64,000 nt of DNA from assembly GCA_946800325.1 (NCBI GenBank), contig OX326957.1, positions 1,426,001 through 1,490,000 on the forward strand, read 5' to 3'. The stretch is from Luzula sylvatica. Taxonomy: Eukaryota; Streptophyta; Magnoliopsida; Poales; Juncaceae. Under the pieces are notes generated by a model, which was given only the letters and a program-made list of their open reading frames with translations, was not told where the DNA came from and did no database searches. Positions 34,353 through 46,252 of the stretch are shown in pieces (position 1 is the first letter of the stretch; each line of letters starts with the position of its first letter). Made by a program: the position numbers and the translations under genes.

Positions 34353-36009
34353 TTGTATAAATTATAACTAAAAACCGGTACAGTGTTAGGAACTGTTTAT
34401 CTTTATCAAGGTGATTTAGAGGCACAGTGATGAATCGACCCAATTAAAACCGATAATCGAGAAAACCGTACCGGCCCATAGCATGGGGACCGATTCTGCA
34501 TGTTATGTACCGGTCAGGTATGCATAACATCTGATGCCAATTGCCATGCCTTGCAGCAGACAAGCAATCAGAGATTACAACTATTCAATTGTCGGCCTTT
34601 TATTTTGATTTTGATTTTCCTCAAATTAGATGGATAATGAATTGAAGAATAATAAATTAATAATACATTCCTATCTTCTACAGTTCTACTTATGGGCCTA
34701 ATAAGGTTTAGTTTCATATCTTCCACAAATTTCAATTTTACTTTCTGATTTCAATCCTCCAGAAAAACTACAAAATTTAGAAACCCAAAAAGTTGAAAAC
34801 CTTATCATTCTTGTCCTGTTATTATTTGTTCAACGAACCAAATCCTACGGCTACGCTACAATTAATGCATTATTGCTTTGATATGATATATGAAGAAAAC
34901 ACAATCAAACAAAAGAAACATATTATATTTTGTGAGGCCCGAGTTATAATAAAAGACAATAGACCAACAAAAAAAATCATTAATTTGAAGTTCATTAGAC
35001 TAATTAGTAGCCTTTCTAATTTTGTTGGGTTTTGTTGACATCTACTTCGTTGGAAACCTAATCAAGTCTACTTTCTAAATTTGATTTTACAAAAAATATA
35101 AGTTAGGAATTTGAATTTAGGGGATTTTAGTTATTCAGGATGAATGAATTTCAAAGCAAGAGGAAAAAAGTATTATTAGCTTGGGACAATTTCGGTATAT
35201 CCCTCCAAAAATCCAAAATATCATATTTGTCCTTCTAAAACAATAAATATCAAAAATGTCTTTCGAAAACAACAAATCCTATCAAATTTATCCTTTCAAA
35301 CCAAAAACATAGCAAATATATCCTTCTTAAACTTCAAAATATCAAACTTATCCAAATCTATAATATTCCGTTAAATCAATCATGATATAAATTTCAAAAC
35401 TTCAGGTAAATTATAATTATGAATTTAGTTTACAAAAATGCCCTTTATATCTTTTAAGTTTTTTTTTTCTGTTTGTGTTACCGTGTATACTCTTTTCTCT
35501 TGTTTGTTTTAACTCCAAAAGGATGAATAGGCTTTCTTTTGAGTTTGCCCATTTATATATGTTACATTTTAGTTTTAAAAATCATTGACAAAAAGATCTC
35601 ATCGTTAGTTCACAAACCAAAAACATATCACATTGTTGAACACAAACAAGAACAAATTAATTTAATATTGCAACTTTTGAACCTTTCTGTTGGGATTTTG
35701 GAATTGAATTTATTGATTTAGATATTGGAGAATATTTGTGGGGATAGTTTTGGGGATAGATATATACAAAGCACACATTTGTGCACACAGAATAATATAT
35801 AGATATAATCTTTGAGATAATGATGAAATTATTTTCAACACTTCTTACTCTATTTTTTCTCTTTAGTTTTCTGAAAATTTTCTCGCTCTTTTTTTTCTCT
35901 AACAACATATGAGATTGATTGTATTTATAAATTCACATACACCCTCTCAAATACAAATCTTTATATGAATAAGACAACCCTACATAACATACTAATTCTT
36001 ATCCATACA
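34353..36009. other. AT-rich intergenic DNA
   Basis: No supported gene. 35180-35400 has a run of similar phrases (ATCAAATTTATCCTT) with inverse relatives near 39750 and 55690-55800, probably remnants of another MITE. Confidence 0.4.
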
Positions 36010-36802
36010 GGGCATGTTTGATTTGAGGGATTTTGATGGATTTTGGTGTATTGTATTCTAGTATCCTGTATTTTGACCAAAATCTCTTGTTTGAATTTAT
36101 AATGCATTGCATTCTATGCTTGAAATCCCTGTATTTTGTACTCCCGAAAAAAAAAATTGTATTCCAAAGTACACGAAGCCCTCTCATCCGTGTAAATACT
36201 GTGGGGCGCCAAATTATTCATTACCCACTTTTATCTCCCTCATTTTTTTTCTCACCCCCTTTCACGATCTAACCCTAGTTATTTTGGTCGAAGAAATTAG
36301 TCTCTCTTGTCAAAAATTTGACTCTTTCCACCAAGCTTACTATCCAGGTATGCCATTGTTGAGTTATATTTGCAAAGAAAAGCTTCTTACGAAGCAAAGA
36401 AAAGCTTCTTACGAAGCTCCCTGTGGTAAATTTTTGTTTTGAAAAAATTCTTGAGATAAAGACAAAAGTTTTCATGATACTGATGGTCAATCCATCTCAT
36501 TGACTTCTATTTTCTAATTGATTCTTTAATTGCATGCTAATTTGGTTAGTTATCTCTTGCAAATTTCTTGAACCAGCATAAATAGGCAAATTAACTTATT
36601 TGTTTTCTTAATTAATTGTTGAAAGAACTCTAATGGACTCGAGTTGTGCTCTTTAATTAAATTTCCCTTGAATTAAACTAAGATTAATTTATACCATGTG
36701 TTAAATGTATAAGAAAGAAACCCATTTTGTTTGCCCTTTATTAAAACAGAGATGAATTTGTAGTGTTTTTCATTATTTACTTGGTATTTTTCTTAATTAT
36801 AG

Positions 36803-37596
36803 ATGGATGAAGAGGTAGTATCAAAGGGGACAAAGCAAAGTAAAAATGCTACTTGGAGTCCTTCGGCAAGTGAGTATTTGCTGAAGTTTCTGACCGAGCA
36901 AGCGACAAAGGGTAACAAGCCAGAAAAAGGATTCAAAAGTGTCACGATCTCTGCTACCGCTAAACATGTCAACGAAAAGATCCACACGAATTTCACGGAT
37001 ACCAACGTACAAAATCATCTTAGGACCATTAGGAGAAATTGGAAAATTATCCAAAACCTTAAGTCGTTGAGTGGAAACTCATTCGATCATAATACCAATA
37101 CAATATTGATGGATCATGAAGTATGCGCGACTTACATTCAGGTTGTATCTTATTTTTCTCCCTTTTTAAGTATGCATTTCTTACTATTCTTATGTGTATA
37201 TATTTGCAGTCACATCCAAATGAGGAGAAGTTTATAAATAAACCTATCAATCTTTATATCGAGATGGAAATGATTTGCGGAAATGAGTTGGCCACGGGAG
37301 CATCCGCAAAAGCATTACATCATGCTTCTAGGCCTCTTGATGCTTCTCGAGTTAGAACTCGTGAGCCGTCTTCTCCCGTTATCCTTTCCAATGGAGATGA
37401 TAGTGATGGTGGGGACGTACAAGCCACAACTCCAGGTGCCGAATCTGCAACTCCTCGCGAAGAATCTGTTACGGCCAATCCACGTGACATGGTGGCAAAA
37501 AAAAGAAAACTCAGCGAAGAATCGTTTGCCCAATATTTCTCAGAAATAAAAGGGGTTTTTCAAGATATGAACACTAGTAGAATAGTTGTTAAATAA
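36803..37596 (+). CDS. Myb/SANT-like DNA-binding protein, Harbinger ORF2-type
   Basis: Two exons, 36803-37141 and 37210-37596 (GT-AG, phase 0), give 241 residues. The domain reads WSPSASEYLLKFLTEQATKG...GFKSVTISATAKHVNEKI, then VQNHLRTIRRNWKIIQNLKSLSG and INLYIEMEMICGNELATG. This is the plant Myb/SANT-like family of At2g29880-type proteins, known as the second gene of PIF/Harbinger transposons, where it aids DNA binding and nuclear import of the transposase. A Ser/Thr-rich linker and the basic AKKRKLSEE (possible nuclear signal) follow. An acceptor AG directly before the ATG suggests a leader intron. The ORF is intact. Location inside Harbinger ends points to a transposon gene rather than a host gene. 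Confidence 0.8.
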
Positions 37597-37860
37597 TTTT
37601 TCATTTTATTACAATTGTGATAGTTAATTTTATTTTAATAACTGTTAATTAGTGTGTGTATATTGAATTTTATAATATTATTTTTGTTAAATATTTAATT
37701 ACATTAGTCTTCAAACAATTAACTTAAAATAAAATTTGAAGTCAAGAATTTACATCACGAATCAAACAATTGATTCATGTTTACATGATTTTGATATACA
37801 CCTAATCAAACAACTTGTGTGTATAGTGGAGTACATGTATTATCATGTATTATCATGTAC

Positions 37861-39178
37861 GGGCCTGTTTGATTTGAGGGATTTTGAGGGAGATGTACTC
37901 TAAAATCCTGGATTAGGTCCAAATCCTTTGTTTGTTTTAACAGTGTATTGTATTTCAACTCTCGTATCCCTGTATTCTGTACTCCTCCAAAAAAATCGGT
38001 ATTCCAAAAGTGGATCTCTCTTCTCCCTGTATTTCGTCTCTCTCACGCTAACAATATTTTCAGCCCCACATTTTTTTTTTCTTGTTCGCCAACAAAATCA
38101 GTAAGAATCTAGCGAATTCTCTCTCAACGCCTCGTTTCGCTTATCTACTCGTTCCTCGCCATTGACCGACCTCCGCCATTCTTCTAAACCTCCGGACACC
38201 CGATTGAGCTCAGTCTCCTGGCCCCATGAAGTGCTCGACTGATTTCCCAAAACTCTCGCCAATTCACCAAGAACCCACTCTCACTGGTCACTCCTATGAT
38301 TTGTATTGATCTTGATTATGCAAATACCAAGAACTCTAGCCAATTCATCTTCGATTTTGAACCTACTCTCGCCACTCTTGACTCGTTAAAAAGAGTATTT
38401 TATCCACGACAGCTCACCTTTGAGGTAAATACTGTTTATCTTGGGGTTTATCATTAATTCGGCTTGATAAATTGGAATTGTTAAGAGTTGTTAAAATCTT
38501 AAATAATGTTGTCTCAGCTTGCATTATTTAAGATTTATCATCCATTTGGGTTGCTAATTTGATTTATTTAGAATGGTTAAAAAAATTCTCTGGCAATTTA
38601 CACTTTCCAACTTTTCTTCGATAAGGGGAAATTTTTCACTTTCCAAACTTTTCAACCAAGTGCAATTATATGTCTAGTAAACATTTAATGTTTGAATTGA
38701 TTTATTGAATTGAATCATTGATTCTTGATTTTTGTAGGTTCTTACGAAATGCAAATAAAGGAATTGCCGCATATTTGTTCTGCTGGTTTTTTTTTTTTTG
38801 AGTATTTCATCGGTATAAAGGAAATTAGTTTGATTTTTTTTTTTTAACCTTTGTAAGTTATGTTAATCATGTGGGTAATTAAGTATTTTTTACTGTTTTA
38901 ATCATAGTATTTATTTTTTAATATAATCTTTAATTTCAATCATATGAACTATGAGCAAACAAATTGTGTAATTAAATTGAATATTATAACTACACAACAA
39001 AATAATGAACATACTAAATCCTGCATTTTCATCAAAAAACAAACAAGGGATTTTGAAATACATGGATCTATAATCCATCAAAACAAACAAGCACACCATG
39101 ATTTTAAAATACATGTATATCATATACATGTATTCTTAAATACATGTATTTTAAGAATACACCAAATCAAACATGCCC
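37861..39178. mobile_element. Nested Harbinger-type element, 1.3 kb
   Basis: Ends GGGCCTGTTTGATTTG (37861) and CAAATCAAACATGCCC (39178), with the 3-bp direct repeat TAC on both sides (37858-37860, 39179-39181). Near the left it holds a C-rich leader-like stretch (38020-38300), but no ORF worth calling. It has the same family ends as the element it entered. Confidence 0.8.
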
Positions 39179-39792
39179 TACATGTATTTCATATATCCTT
39201 GTATTTCGAAATCCCTCAAATCAAACATGCCCACACACTAATTCACACACTACACACTAATTTATTTATTATATAAATACATAAAAATAAATATATTAAA
39301 AAAACATTATTTTCAATAGTTTCGAGCTTCTTCTCGAACAAATAAGAAGAAGACCAATTTAACTTCTGTAAACACCTTTTCTTCAATTGATCTTACTGGC
39401 ATCATTTACTTGGGATGCAGTTCAATAATACATGAAACTAATTGAGATTCTCTTTTCGTTTAGTTCACTTCGTCCCCTTCTTCAAATTTATTTATCGCAA
39501 ACCTAAAACAAAAATGCAGAATCAATCAATCACTCAATCAATCCTCCTTATGATATTATTCAACGTAATTAATCAAAGTAATTAATGCCAATTCGGCAAA
39601 GTTATCACCGATTAACACTAATTAAGTCATAGTTGACTAAAATCTACTTTCAATTAGCCATAAATCACATAATTAATCAAAGAAAGAGATTATTGTTTGT
39701 TTTGTTCTACCGCGAGAAGAGATTCCTCCATTTGATGGACAATGAGTTTTTGAAGGACAAATTTGATATTAGTATTTTTGAAGGGATATATT

Positions 39793-40692
39793 CAGTGTTT
39801 TAAATTGCGGCGATATTGCGGATATTGCGGGCTGAGATTTAGAATCGCTATATTTCAAGGAAGTATTGCGAAAATAGCGTTTTCAGAAAAATTGCGGATA
39901 TTGCGGCTAGATTGCGGCGATATATCGGTGATATTGCGGCCATATCGGATCAAATATTGCGGATAATATTCAAATCGTTGTAATTTTCTCATCCTTCCAC
40001 CAAATTACATGAAATTTATATCGAAATCGCTCGTCTCGACGAGAGGAATGCAATGATGGGCTTGAATTTGTGAAATTTTGTCTTTTACCCTGAATTAAAC
40101 ACAAAATACACGTTAAAGTAATTTTATCGAGAATTATTTAATATAAATTTTATAACATAAATTTTGTGATTATTTAATACTTAGTTTCCATGTTTGATTA
40201 TCAAAATATTTGATAAAATATGCTCATAACATATATAGCTTCTAAAATGTGTCATCTTCATCTATGAATGTATGAATTTAGTAATTGTCATTGTATTTCA
40301 TTGATGTTTCGATTTAAAATTTGAGTTATAGTGTTTTGATATTTTTAGGATGTCGACAAAAAATTCTTCAACAAAATACAATTCCAAAGATCCCGTATAA
40401 TTGCCATTTTAATGAAAATTTTATGATCAATTTTTATTTACACTGAAAAGGTTCCTGGACAATCAACTTTTTTATTCTTTTTAAAAGAAAATTATGAAGA
40501 AAATTTTACGATATTAATGGTGATAAAAAATATTGTGAAAAATATATTTAAACAAACTATTATTTTTACATAATTTAATATCGCAACGACTGTCCGCAAT
40601 AAGGTCATTGCGCCGCAATTGCGTCCGCAAACGCAATCCGCTGCAAAAAAGACCCGACCGCAATGGACCGCAATATCGCAATTTAAAACATT
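39793..40692. mobile_element. hAT-like MITE with ATTGCGG subterminal repeats
   Basis: Ends CAGTGTTTTAAATTGCGG and CGCAATTTAAAACATT, flanked by the exact 8-bp repeat GATATATT (39785-39792, 40693-40700). Many GATATTGCGG and CCGCAAT motifs lie next to the ends. 900 bp, no ORF. Confidence 0.85.
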
Positions 40693-41270
40693 GATATATT
40701 TAATATTTTATCAGCTTTGATAATTGATGAGATGTCCGATTATATAAGGAAAGTTTGATTTTCTTCTATATAAACAATAATATATCAATATAGAATTTTT
40801 TTTAGTTTGAACTAATTTATAAGAATTCAAATTAAATTTAACTCAGAGAAGTACCTGTTTTATTATAGAAATGTGATTATTCGACTTTCTATAAAATGCA
40901 TTATGTTTTGCATCCCGCACTAATTACCCCCCAAGCAATCCCCAACCTTTCAAATGGAAGATAATTAATGTCAATAATGGTCAAAATAGGAATAATAATT
41001 GAGGTGCGGGTTCAATGCGGGGTTTTGGTGCGGGATGTGTATCACCATTGCAGTAAAATACATATGCAATCAAACTTTATTTTTCAAAATAAGAATGAAT
41101 TTAGTTACTTGAACCTTGAAAAAACGAGTTTTACAGCGAAAGTTGTTATTATTGTAATTTGATGGTCTGAAGTGAAAATATGGTAAAATCATGCATGAAT
41201 CTGAATTATGATCCAATCCCTTTTCTTTCTATTGGCCGACTTTCCTTCCGTAGTTAAAATCTGTTATTAT

Positions 41271-41735
41271 CTATGCTGCACGGATACGAATACGGATATC
41301 GCCGACACGATACGAATACGGAAATACGATCATTTTAAAAAAAAATATAGGATACGATATAACAATTATTTATAATATTTTATAATTTATATATTTAATA
41401 TTTTTATATATTATGTTTTGGACGTAAAATATATTAAAAATTTGTTTTACATCGATAACTTCTTATTAAATAAATATTTATTATATTTAGTTATTTACTT
41501 ATATGTATTACTCATTTATTTCAATTTAAAATTTTTATTTTAAATTTTCAATTACATTTATTTATACATTAGAACTATCCGACAAGTATCCGGAAGTATC
41601 CGAGAAATATTCGTTACTATTTTTAATTAAAATATTCGAATACGTCACGTGGAGTATTCGATACGTATCCGACAAATATCCGATACGGTGTCCGATACGA
41701 TACGGCTTGATTTTTGAAGTATCCGCGCAACATAG
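41271..41735. mobile_element. hAT-like MITE, family copy 2, 8-bp TSD
   Basis: Ends CTATGCTGCACGGATAC and GTATCCGCGCAACATAG, flanked by the exact 8-bp repeat GTTATTAT (41263-41270, 41736-41743). Same family as 32818-33299 and 54699-54842. Subterminal CGATACG/TATCCG repeats; no ORF. Confidence 0.88.
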
Positions 41736-42613
41736 GTTATTATATATTTAACATATCTTATATTTACAAAGAAAGGAGGACTAGAAATGCCGGATTCGAA
41801 TAAAATCGGTACCAGAAATTCCTTAAAACTAAACCTAAAGAACACTAGAATTTGAAAATCCAATCACGATTCTAACCTTGATTTATAACCCGTCTCTTAA
41901 AATTACCTATATTTCCACCGTACGTATCCCCTCGCCGAAACAAAAAAATCGACGAAAAGCCCTAAACCACTTCGGCTAGTTCTTCAGATTTGCGAAGGAC
42001 GAACTCTGTCGGCTGCTGCAGCTCCTGGAGGCGACTTTCTCTGTCCGGCAGCCGGCTGCTGCAGCTCTCTTTCTTTGTCTGGTTCTCTCCGCCGTTTTAT
42101 CTATGTCAGTTTCTCTCTCTCACGGGAGCTATTTTCGAACTATTTCCCTCGAAACTGAATTGGAATTGGACTGAAATTAATAGTTAATGTGATAATTTTT
42201 AGGAAGTTAATTAGTACACGACTCGTAGATTTTGCAATCGAATGCTATTTTGGAACTATATATTCTAGTTTTTTTATAAGTTCAAAAGTAATATAATAGA
42301 AGGGGGACATACGAACCTTCTCAATTCTTTTTCAAAAAAAAAAAATAGTTCAAAAGTAATAATTTTTTTTGAATTTTACTGTTCATGTTTTTCGAGTGAG
42401 TTATTCTGTATATGTTGTCCACTTTCAAACTAGTTATTTTTTTCTGTACAAGTTATCTGAATGATTTTTAATTGACATAGATTTCAAATTTTCAATTCTA
42501 TACAAATCCATAGATAAGTTGTTTATATTGTAAACTTTATATATTGATTCTCTTTCTTGCGTTATCTAATAAGAAGTTTATTTCTTTTTATTATTTCAGA
42601 ACGGATAGCAATC
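41736..42613 (+). other. Promoter and 5' leader region of the TAF1C-like gene
   Basis: A GC-richer stretch at 41930-42140, with a duplicated GGCTGCTGCAGCTC motif (42009, 42050), looks like an untranslated first exon. An acceptor TTATTTCAG ends at 42599, so a leader intron of about 400 bp is likely; the donor is not certain. Confidence 0.45.
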
Positions 42614-45082
42614 ATGGATTTCTCGGAGGACTGGAGAGCAATCTTCCCAGTCAACTCCAGTTTTTTCCCTCCCAATCTTCTCCAGTCCAATCATCTCCAT
42701 TTCACCGCTCATTCCCCTCCCCACACTCTCTTCTCCTCCTCTTCCCTCCTCCCTCATCTCCCTCCCATCACCCCTCCTTCTCTCCATTTATATTCTCTCC
42801 AGTCCATTCTCGCTTCCCAAACCCCTCACATAACCTCTCTCCTCCCCTCCATTTCACCTCTGTCACCATCCTCTCCATTCCCCTCAAGTAATTCCCTCGT
42901 CTCTCTCCCCTCTCACCGTCCCAACACTCTCCACCTCTTCTTCCCAACTGGAGAGAACTCCAACTACATCGCCTTCCTCTCCATTTCCTTCCCCTCCAGT
43001 TCTTCCTCGCCTAAACTCATCCTCAGTCAAAGTGGAAACGTTTTCATCCAATCAGAAGGTCTGATGCATCCACATCATCGCATTTCGTCTCTTTCTGCAG
43101 TTCCATTCCCCAAAACCGCAAACCAAGTTCGAGAAGGATATTTAATGGCTACGACTTTATACTCCGTGAATTATTTTCAGGTCGAGACTCGGGTTATTGG
43201 ATCCAGACCCGATAATAGAATACCCATATTGGTACCGTTAGCAAAACATGGGTTTCAAAGCCCAGTTATACATGCTTCCTTCAGCCATCATTTCATCGAA
43301 GAAAGTATAGTTCTTCTAGAAAGCGGTGAAATTCATTGGTTTAATCTTGTATCGAAAAAATCTGGCAAAATTAGGGTTAGGTCAAACGAAGAAAAGGAAT
43401 CATTTGAATGGTTAAGTTGTGAATTTGGGGCTCAACCATGGATGGTTATGGTTGCGAGTTCAAAATCGGTGATCATGGTTGATTTAAGAGATGGAGACGA
43501 GGGGCAAATTCGTAATTTATGCAAAATCGACATGTTGGTCAGCATGCATGATGCGGATCCAATTGAAAGAAACCAAAAATTTCTAGCTTTTTGTAAATCG
43601 AATTACAATAATTTCCATTTTTCAGTTTTGACCGAGTTTAAATTAATGCTTTTCGATACAAGGAGACAATTAGATCCGATTTTGACTTGGGATCATGGAC
43701 TCGAAAACCCTAATTTTATTTCCATGTTCAAATTAAACCAACTCGCAGATGATTCAACTTCTAAAAACGGTTTTGCAATTCTGGCCGGTTCGTTCTCTAC
43801 AAACCGGTTTAATTTATTCTGTTACGGTCCCAAGAACGAACTGGAGGCCTCCAGTACTTCTTTTCTCCATGCATGGGGTCTGCCTTGTAGTATCTCTCTC
43901 TCGGGTAAGAATTTCGGTACTGGAGAGGGAGGTTTGAGTAATTTATTTTCCAAGGAGGGTGTTTTCGTAAAAGATTTCGAGTTTTTACGTAAAAATGAAT
44001 ATATTGTGGGTTTTTGCATAATTCCAAAGGAACTCACTTCGATTGAAAATGGGTTCGCTGTATTGCGATTAATGTCTTTTGGGAGGTTAGAATTGCAAAA
44101 TTACCACCACTCTGTACCGAACGAGAAAAATAAAATATTGGGTGAAATAAATGGAATATCGAAACCATGTGATGTAATATCGTTTTGCTCTCATTGCAAG
44201 AGAGATGAAATCCCCACGAGGCGATATTTTCTCCATTTGAAATATTTAAACGCGTATTTAGACGGCGAATTATCCGAAACCCTAATATCAAACGGTACCG
44301 AACTAAAAGAAATTACTCCAAGCGAAAACCTGTTGGAATTGATAAACGACTCCATTAATTACACCACATCTTTATCTTCTTTCGTAAATAATGCAAATAT
44401 ACCCTCCAATATTTCTGAAATCGCAATTAAAGCCTCGTTGAATAATTTAAAACCAGATCTCATGCCTTTTGCCTTTCGAAAGTATTCTGAAACATTTATC
44501 TCGAATATAGATTCGAGTTTCCAGCTTCTAGAAGTTTCTAGAAGCGATGCTGAAAATGGGGGAGGCATTCTCAGTATGAAGCCTTTCAGAAGAGGACAAA
44601 AATGGTCGGTTAAGACGGGACCGCCTAAAGACAGTCTCGTGGGGCCCATTCTGCCTGTACCGTTTCTTCTCTCTCTAGAGGAGAGAGAAAGAAGTGGTAA
44701 AGATTCGAGCTTTGATAACAAATGTGAGGAGATTTTGGAAATTGTTTCGCCTCCAATTTCAATTGCCGAGACCGAGGACGCGAATGATAAAAGTAAATCT
44801 TATTTTGTTTACGAACCAGAATGTGTTAATAAAAATAAAATGGTTTGTAAAAGCGAAAAGTACGAAACTTTTATTTGTGGGGTTAATGGCGAGAAGGGGA
44901 AAGGAGTGATTGGGTCTGAATTTTTTGATTTGGGGGAAATTAATTTGGGGTTTGATTCTAAAGAAATTGAGGTTGATTCGAGTGAGAAAAAATTGTTGGA
45001 GAAATTGAAAAACCAGTTCTCTAGTTGGTTGAGTGAGTGTAAGCCTTATCAAGATTTCTGTATCAATTCAAGAATTTTGTAA
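42614..45082 (+). CDS. TAF1C-like RNA polymerase I transcription initiation factor subunit
   Basis: An intact 822-codon single coding exon. The start MDFSEDWRAIFPVNSSFF matches the start of the plant TAF1C-like family (At3g18310 type) as I remember it. This is the counterpart of human TAF1C in the selectivity complex that recruits Pol I to rDNA. A Ser/Pro-rich stretch (residues about 25-130) is followed by a beta-propeller-like half with repeated hydrophobic strand patterns (HASFSHHFIEESIVLLESGEIHWFN, MVMVASSKSVIMVDLRD). The C terminus is charged and ends KNQFSSWLSECKPYQDFC. The upstream in-frame ATG at 42557 precedes a splice acceptor (42598-42599), so 42614 is preferred. Family placement rests on remembered similarity; no alignment was made. 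Confidence 0.75.
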   Translation: MDFSEDWRAIFPVNSSFFPPNLLQSNHLHFTAHSPPHTLFSSSSLLPHLPPITPPSLHLYSLQSILASQTPHITSLLPSISPLSPSSPFPSSNSLVSLPSHRPNTLHLFFPTGENSNYIAFLSISFPSSSSSPKLILSQSGNVFIQSEGLMHPHHRISSLSAVPFPKTANQVREGYLMATTLYSVNYFQVETRVIGSRPDNRIPILVPLAKHGFQSPVIHASFSHHFIEESIVLLESGEIHWFNLVSKKSGKIRVRSNEEKESFEWLSCEFGAQPWMVMVASSKSVIMVDLRDGDEGQIRNLCKIDMLVSMHDADPIERNQKFLAFCKSNYNNFHFSVLTEFKLMLFDTRRQLDPILTWDHGLENPNFISMFKLNQLADDSTSKNGFAILAGSFSTNRFNLFCYGPKNELEASSTSFLHAWGLPCSISLSGKNFGTGEGGLSNLFSKEGVFVKDFEFLRKNEYIVGFCIIPKELTSIENGFAVLRLMSFGRLELQNYHHSVPNEKNKILGEINGISKPCDVISFCSHCKRDEIPTRRYFLHLKYLNAYLDGELSETLISNGTELKEITPSENLLELINDSINYTTSLSSFVNNANIPSNISEIAIKASLNNLKPDLMPFAFRKYSETFISNIDSSFQLLEVSRSDAENGGGILSMKPFRRGQKWSVKTGPPKDSLVGPILPVPFLLSLEERERSGKDSSFDNKCEEILEIVSPPISIAETEDANDKSKSYFVYEPECVNKNKMVCKSEKYETFICGVNGEKGKGVIGSEFFDLGEINLGFDSKEIEVDSSEKKLLEKLKNQFSSWLSECKPYQDFCINSRIL

Positions 45083-45534
45083 TTTGGTGTTAAATTTTTG
45101 TTGTAGCAATAGGTTTTTGTGTTAATTTTACAATCTCGGAATTTTGGTGATAAATTGTGTTGTTTGTTAGAATTATTTATTTTGGTTTGTTTCGTATTAA
45201 TATGGTTCATTTTGATAAATATAAAATTTTCTTTTGAGATGGTACTTGTAAAAAGATAGAATCATTGAGATCTCATTGAAAAATTTTCTTATAAATTTTT
45301 TTATATATTTTTATTTATACTATGAATAAAAAATCTGTTGTTATTTATATTGTTATTATTTATATTTTTTCTATTTTTTTATTATGATTGAAAAATCTGT
45401 TGTTATTTATATTTTTTTATACTGTGAATTGAAAATCTAGTGTTATTTATATATTTTTATATTTAGAATTAAACATATGTTGTTATTTATAGCTTTTATA
45501 TATATATTTTTTCATATTATGGATCAGATCAATT

Positions 45535-45822
45535 GTTTTTCTAAATTATGTATATGACATATAATTTTTTTAAATTAGTATATGTTAAAAAATATTTATA
45601 GTGATTTTAAATTAATAAAATAATACAAAAATATGTTTATTAAATTTAAAGATGAAAAATAGAGGGGTATTTTGGTCCAAAAAAATTATAATACCATGAA
45701 ATATTTCTATAGGGGTAATTGAAAAGAAAAACTTGTATGTAGAGGGTTTTTTGGAGTTTCTCAAAAGTTAGGGATTTTTTTATAAATTCAAGAAAAGTTA
45801 GGGGGTTATTTGTAAATTTCCC
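45535..45822. mobile_element. Mutator-type MITE (GGAAATTTACAAATAA family), copy 2, reverse orientation
   Basis: The reverse complement starts GGGAAATTTACAAATAACC and follows 33811-34040 for about 230 bp, with one internal insertion of about 60 bp. The far end was not located. Confidence 0.55.
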
Positions 45823-46164
45823 TTTTATAAAAGATGCCTGCAATGCCCATCTTTGTCATTTGCTATGTATATATATAATGTCATGGATTGAAGGGTATTT
45901 TAGAAATCTTTAAAGCAAATAAACAAATAATGGTATATATGATATTAGATTAGATATATGATATAATGTTCTGCAGGCATATCTTATCCGTGATATTTCC
46001 TACATTTTATGACATGTGTGATATTTTGACCATTTACAGGGTATACATGTAATTACGCCTTAAAAATAACATATAATGTTTGTTTCGTATCTTTTGAACT
46101 TTCAAAGCAAAAGACAAATAAGTAAATTAAGATAGTTAATGCATATCATAGTATATCTTCAAAA

Positions 46165-46252
46165 GTTAAAAAGTTAAATAAAGGTAATGATTGGGAGCTC
46201 CAGTTTGTGCTTAAAAAGTTAAATAAAGGTAATGATTGGGAGCTCCAGTTTG
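46165..46252 (+). repeat. Two-copy tandem duplication of about 47 bp
   Basis: AAGTTAAATAAAGGTAATG followed by ATTGGGAGCTCCAGTTTGT is present twice, back to back and nearly identical, so the duplication is recent. Confidence 0.8.

Larger units (their letters stand above)
36010..39232. mobile_element. PIF/Harbinger-type element carrying a Myb/SANT gene
   Basis: Ends GGGCATGTTTGATTTGAGGG (36010) and its inverse CCCTCAAATCAAACATGCCC (39232) are exact over 20 bp. A 3-bp direct repeat ACA flanks them (36007-36009, 39233-39235). It carries the Myb/SANT-like gene at 36803-37596 but no DDE transposase. A second, related element is inserted at 37861-39178, so the original element was about 1.9 kb and non-autonomous. 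Confidence 0.82.

Noticed and set aside
36803..37596. Host Myb transcription factor gene
   Set aside because: Considered first, but it lies within exact Harbinger ends with a 3-bp flank repeat and belongs to the Harbinger ORF2-type domain family.
40908..41036. Short inverted CATCCCGCAC / GTGCGGGATG pair
   Set aside because: Only about 12 bp of clear inversion, without TSD; insufficient to call an element.
42544..42891. 115-codon plus-strand ORF overlapping the TAF1C-like start
   Set aside because: Alternate frame of the Ser/Pro-rich N terminus; the long frame has the family-like start.
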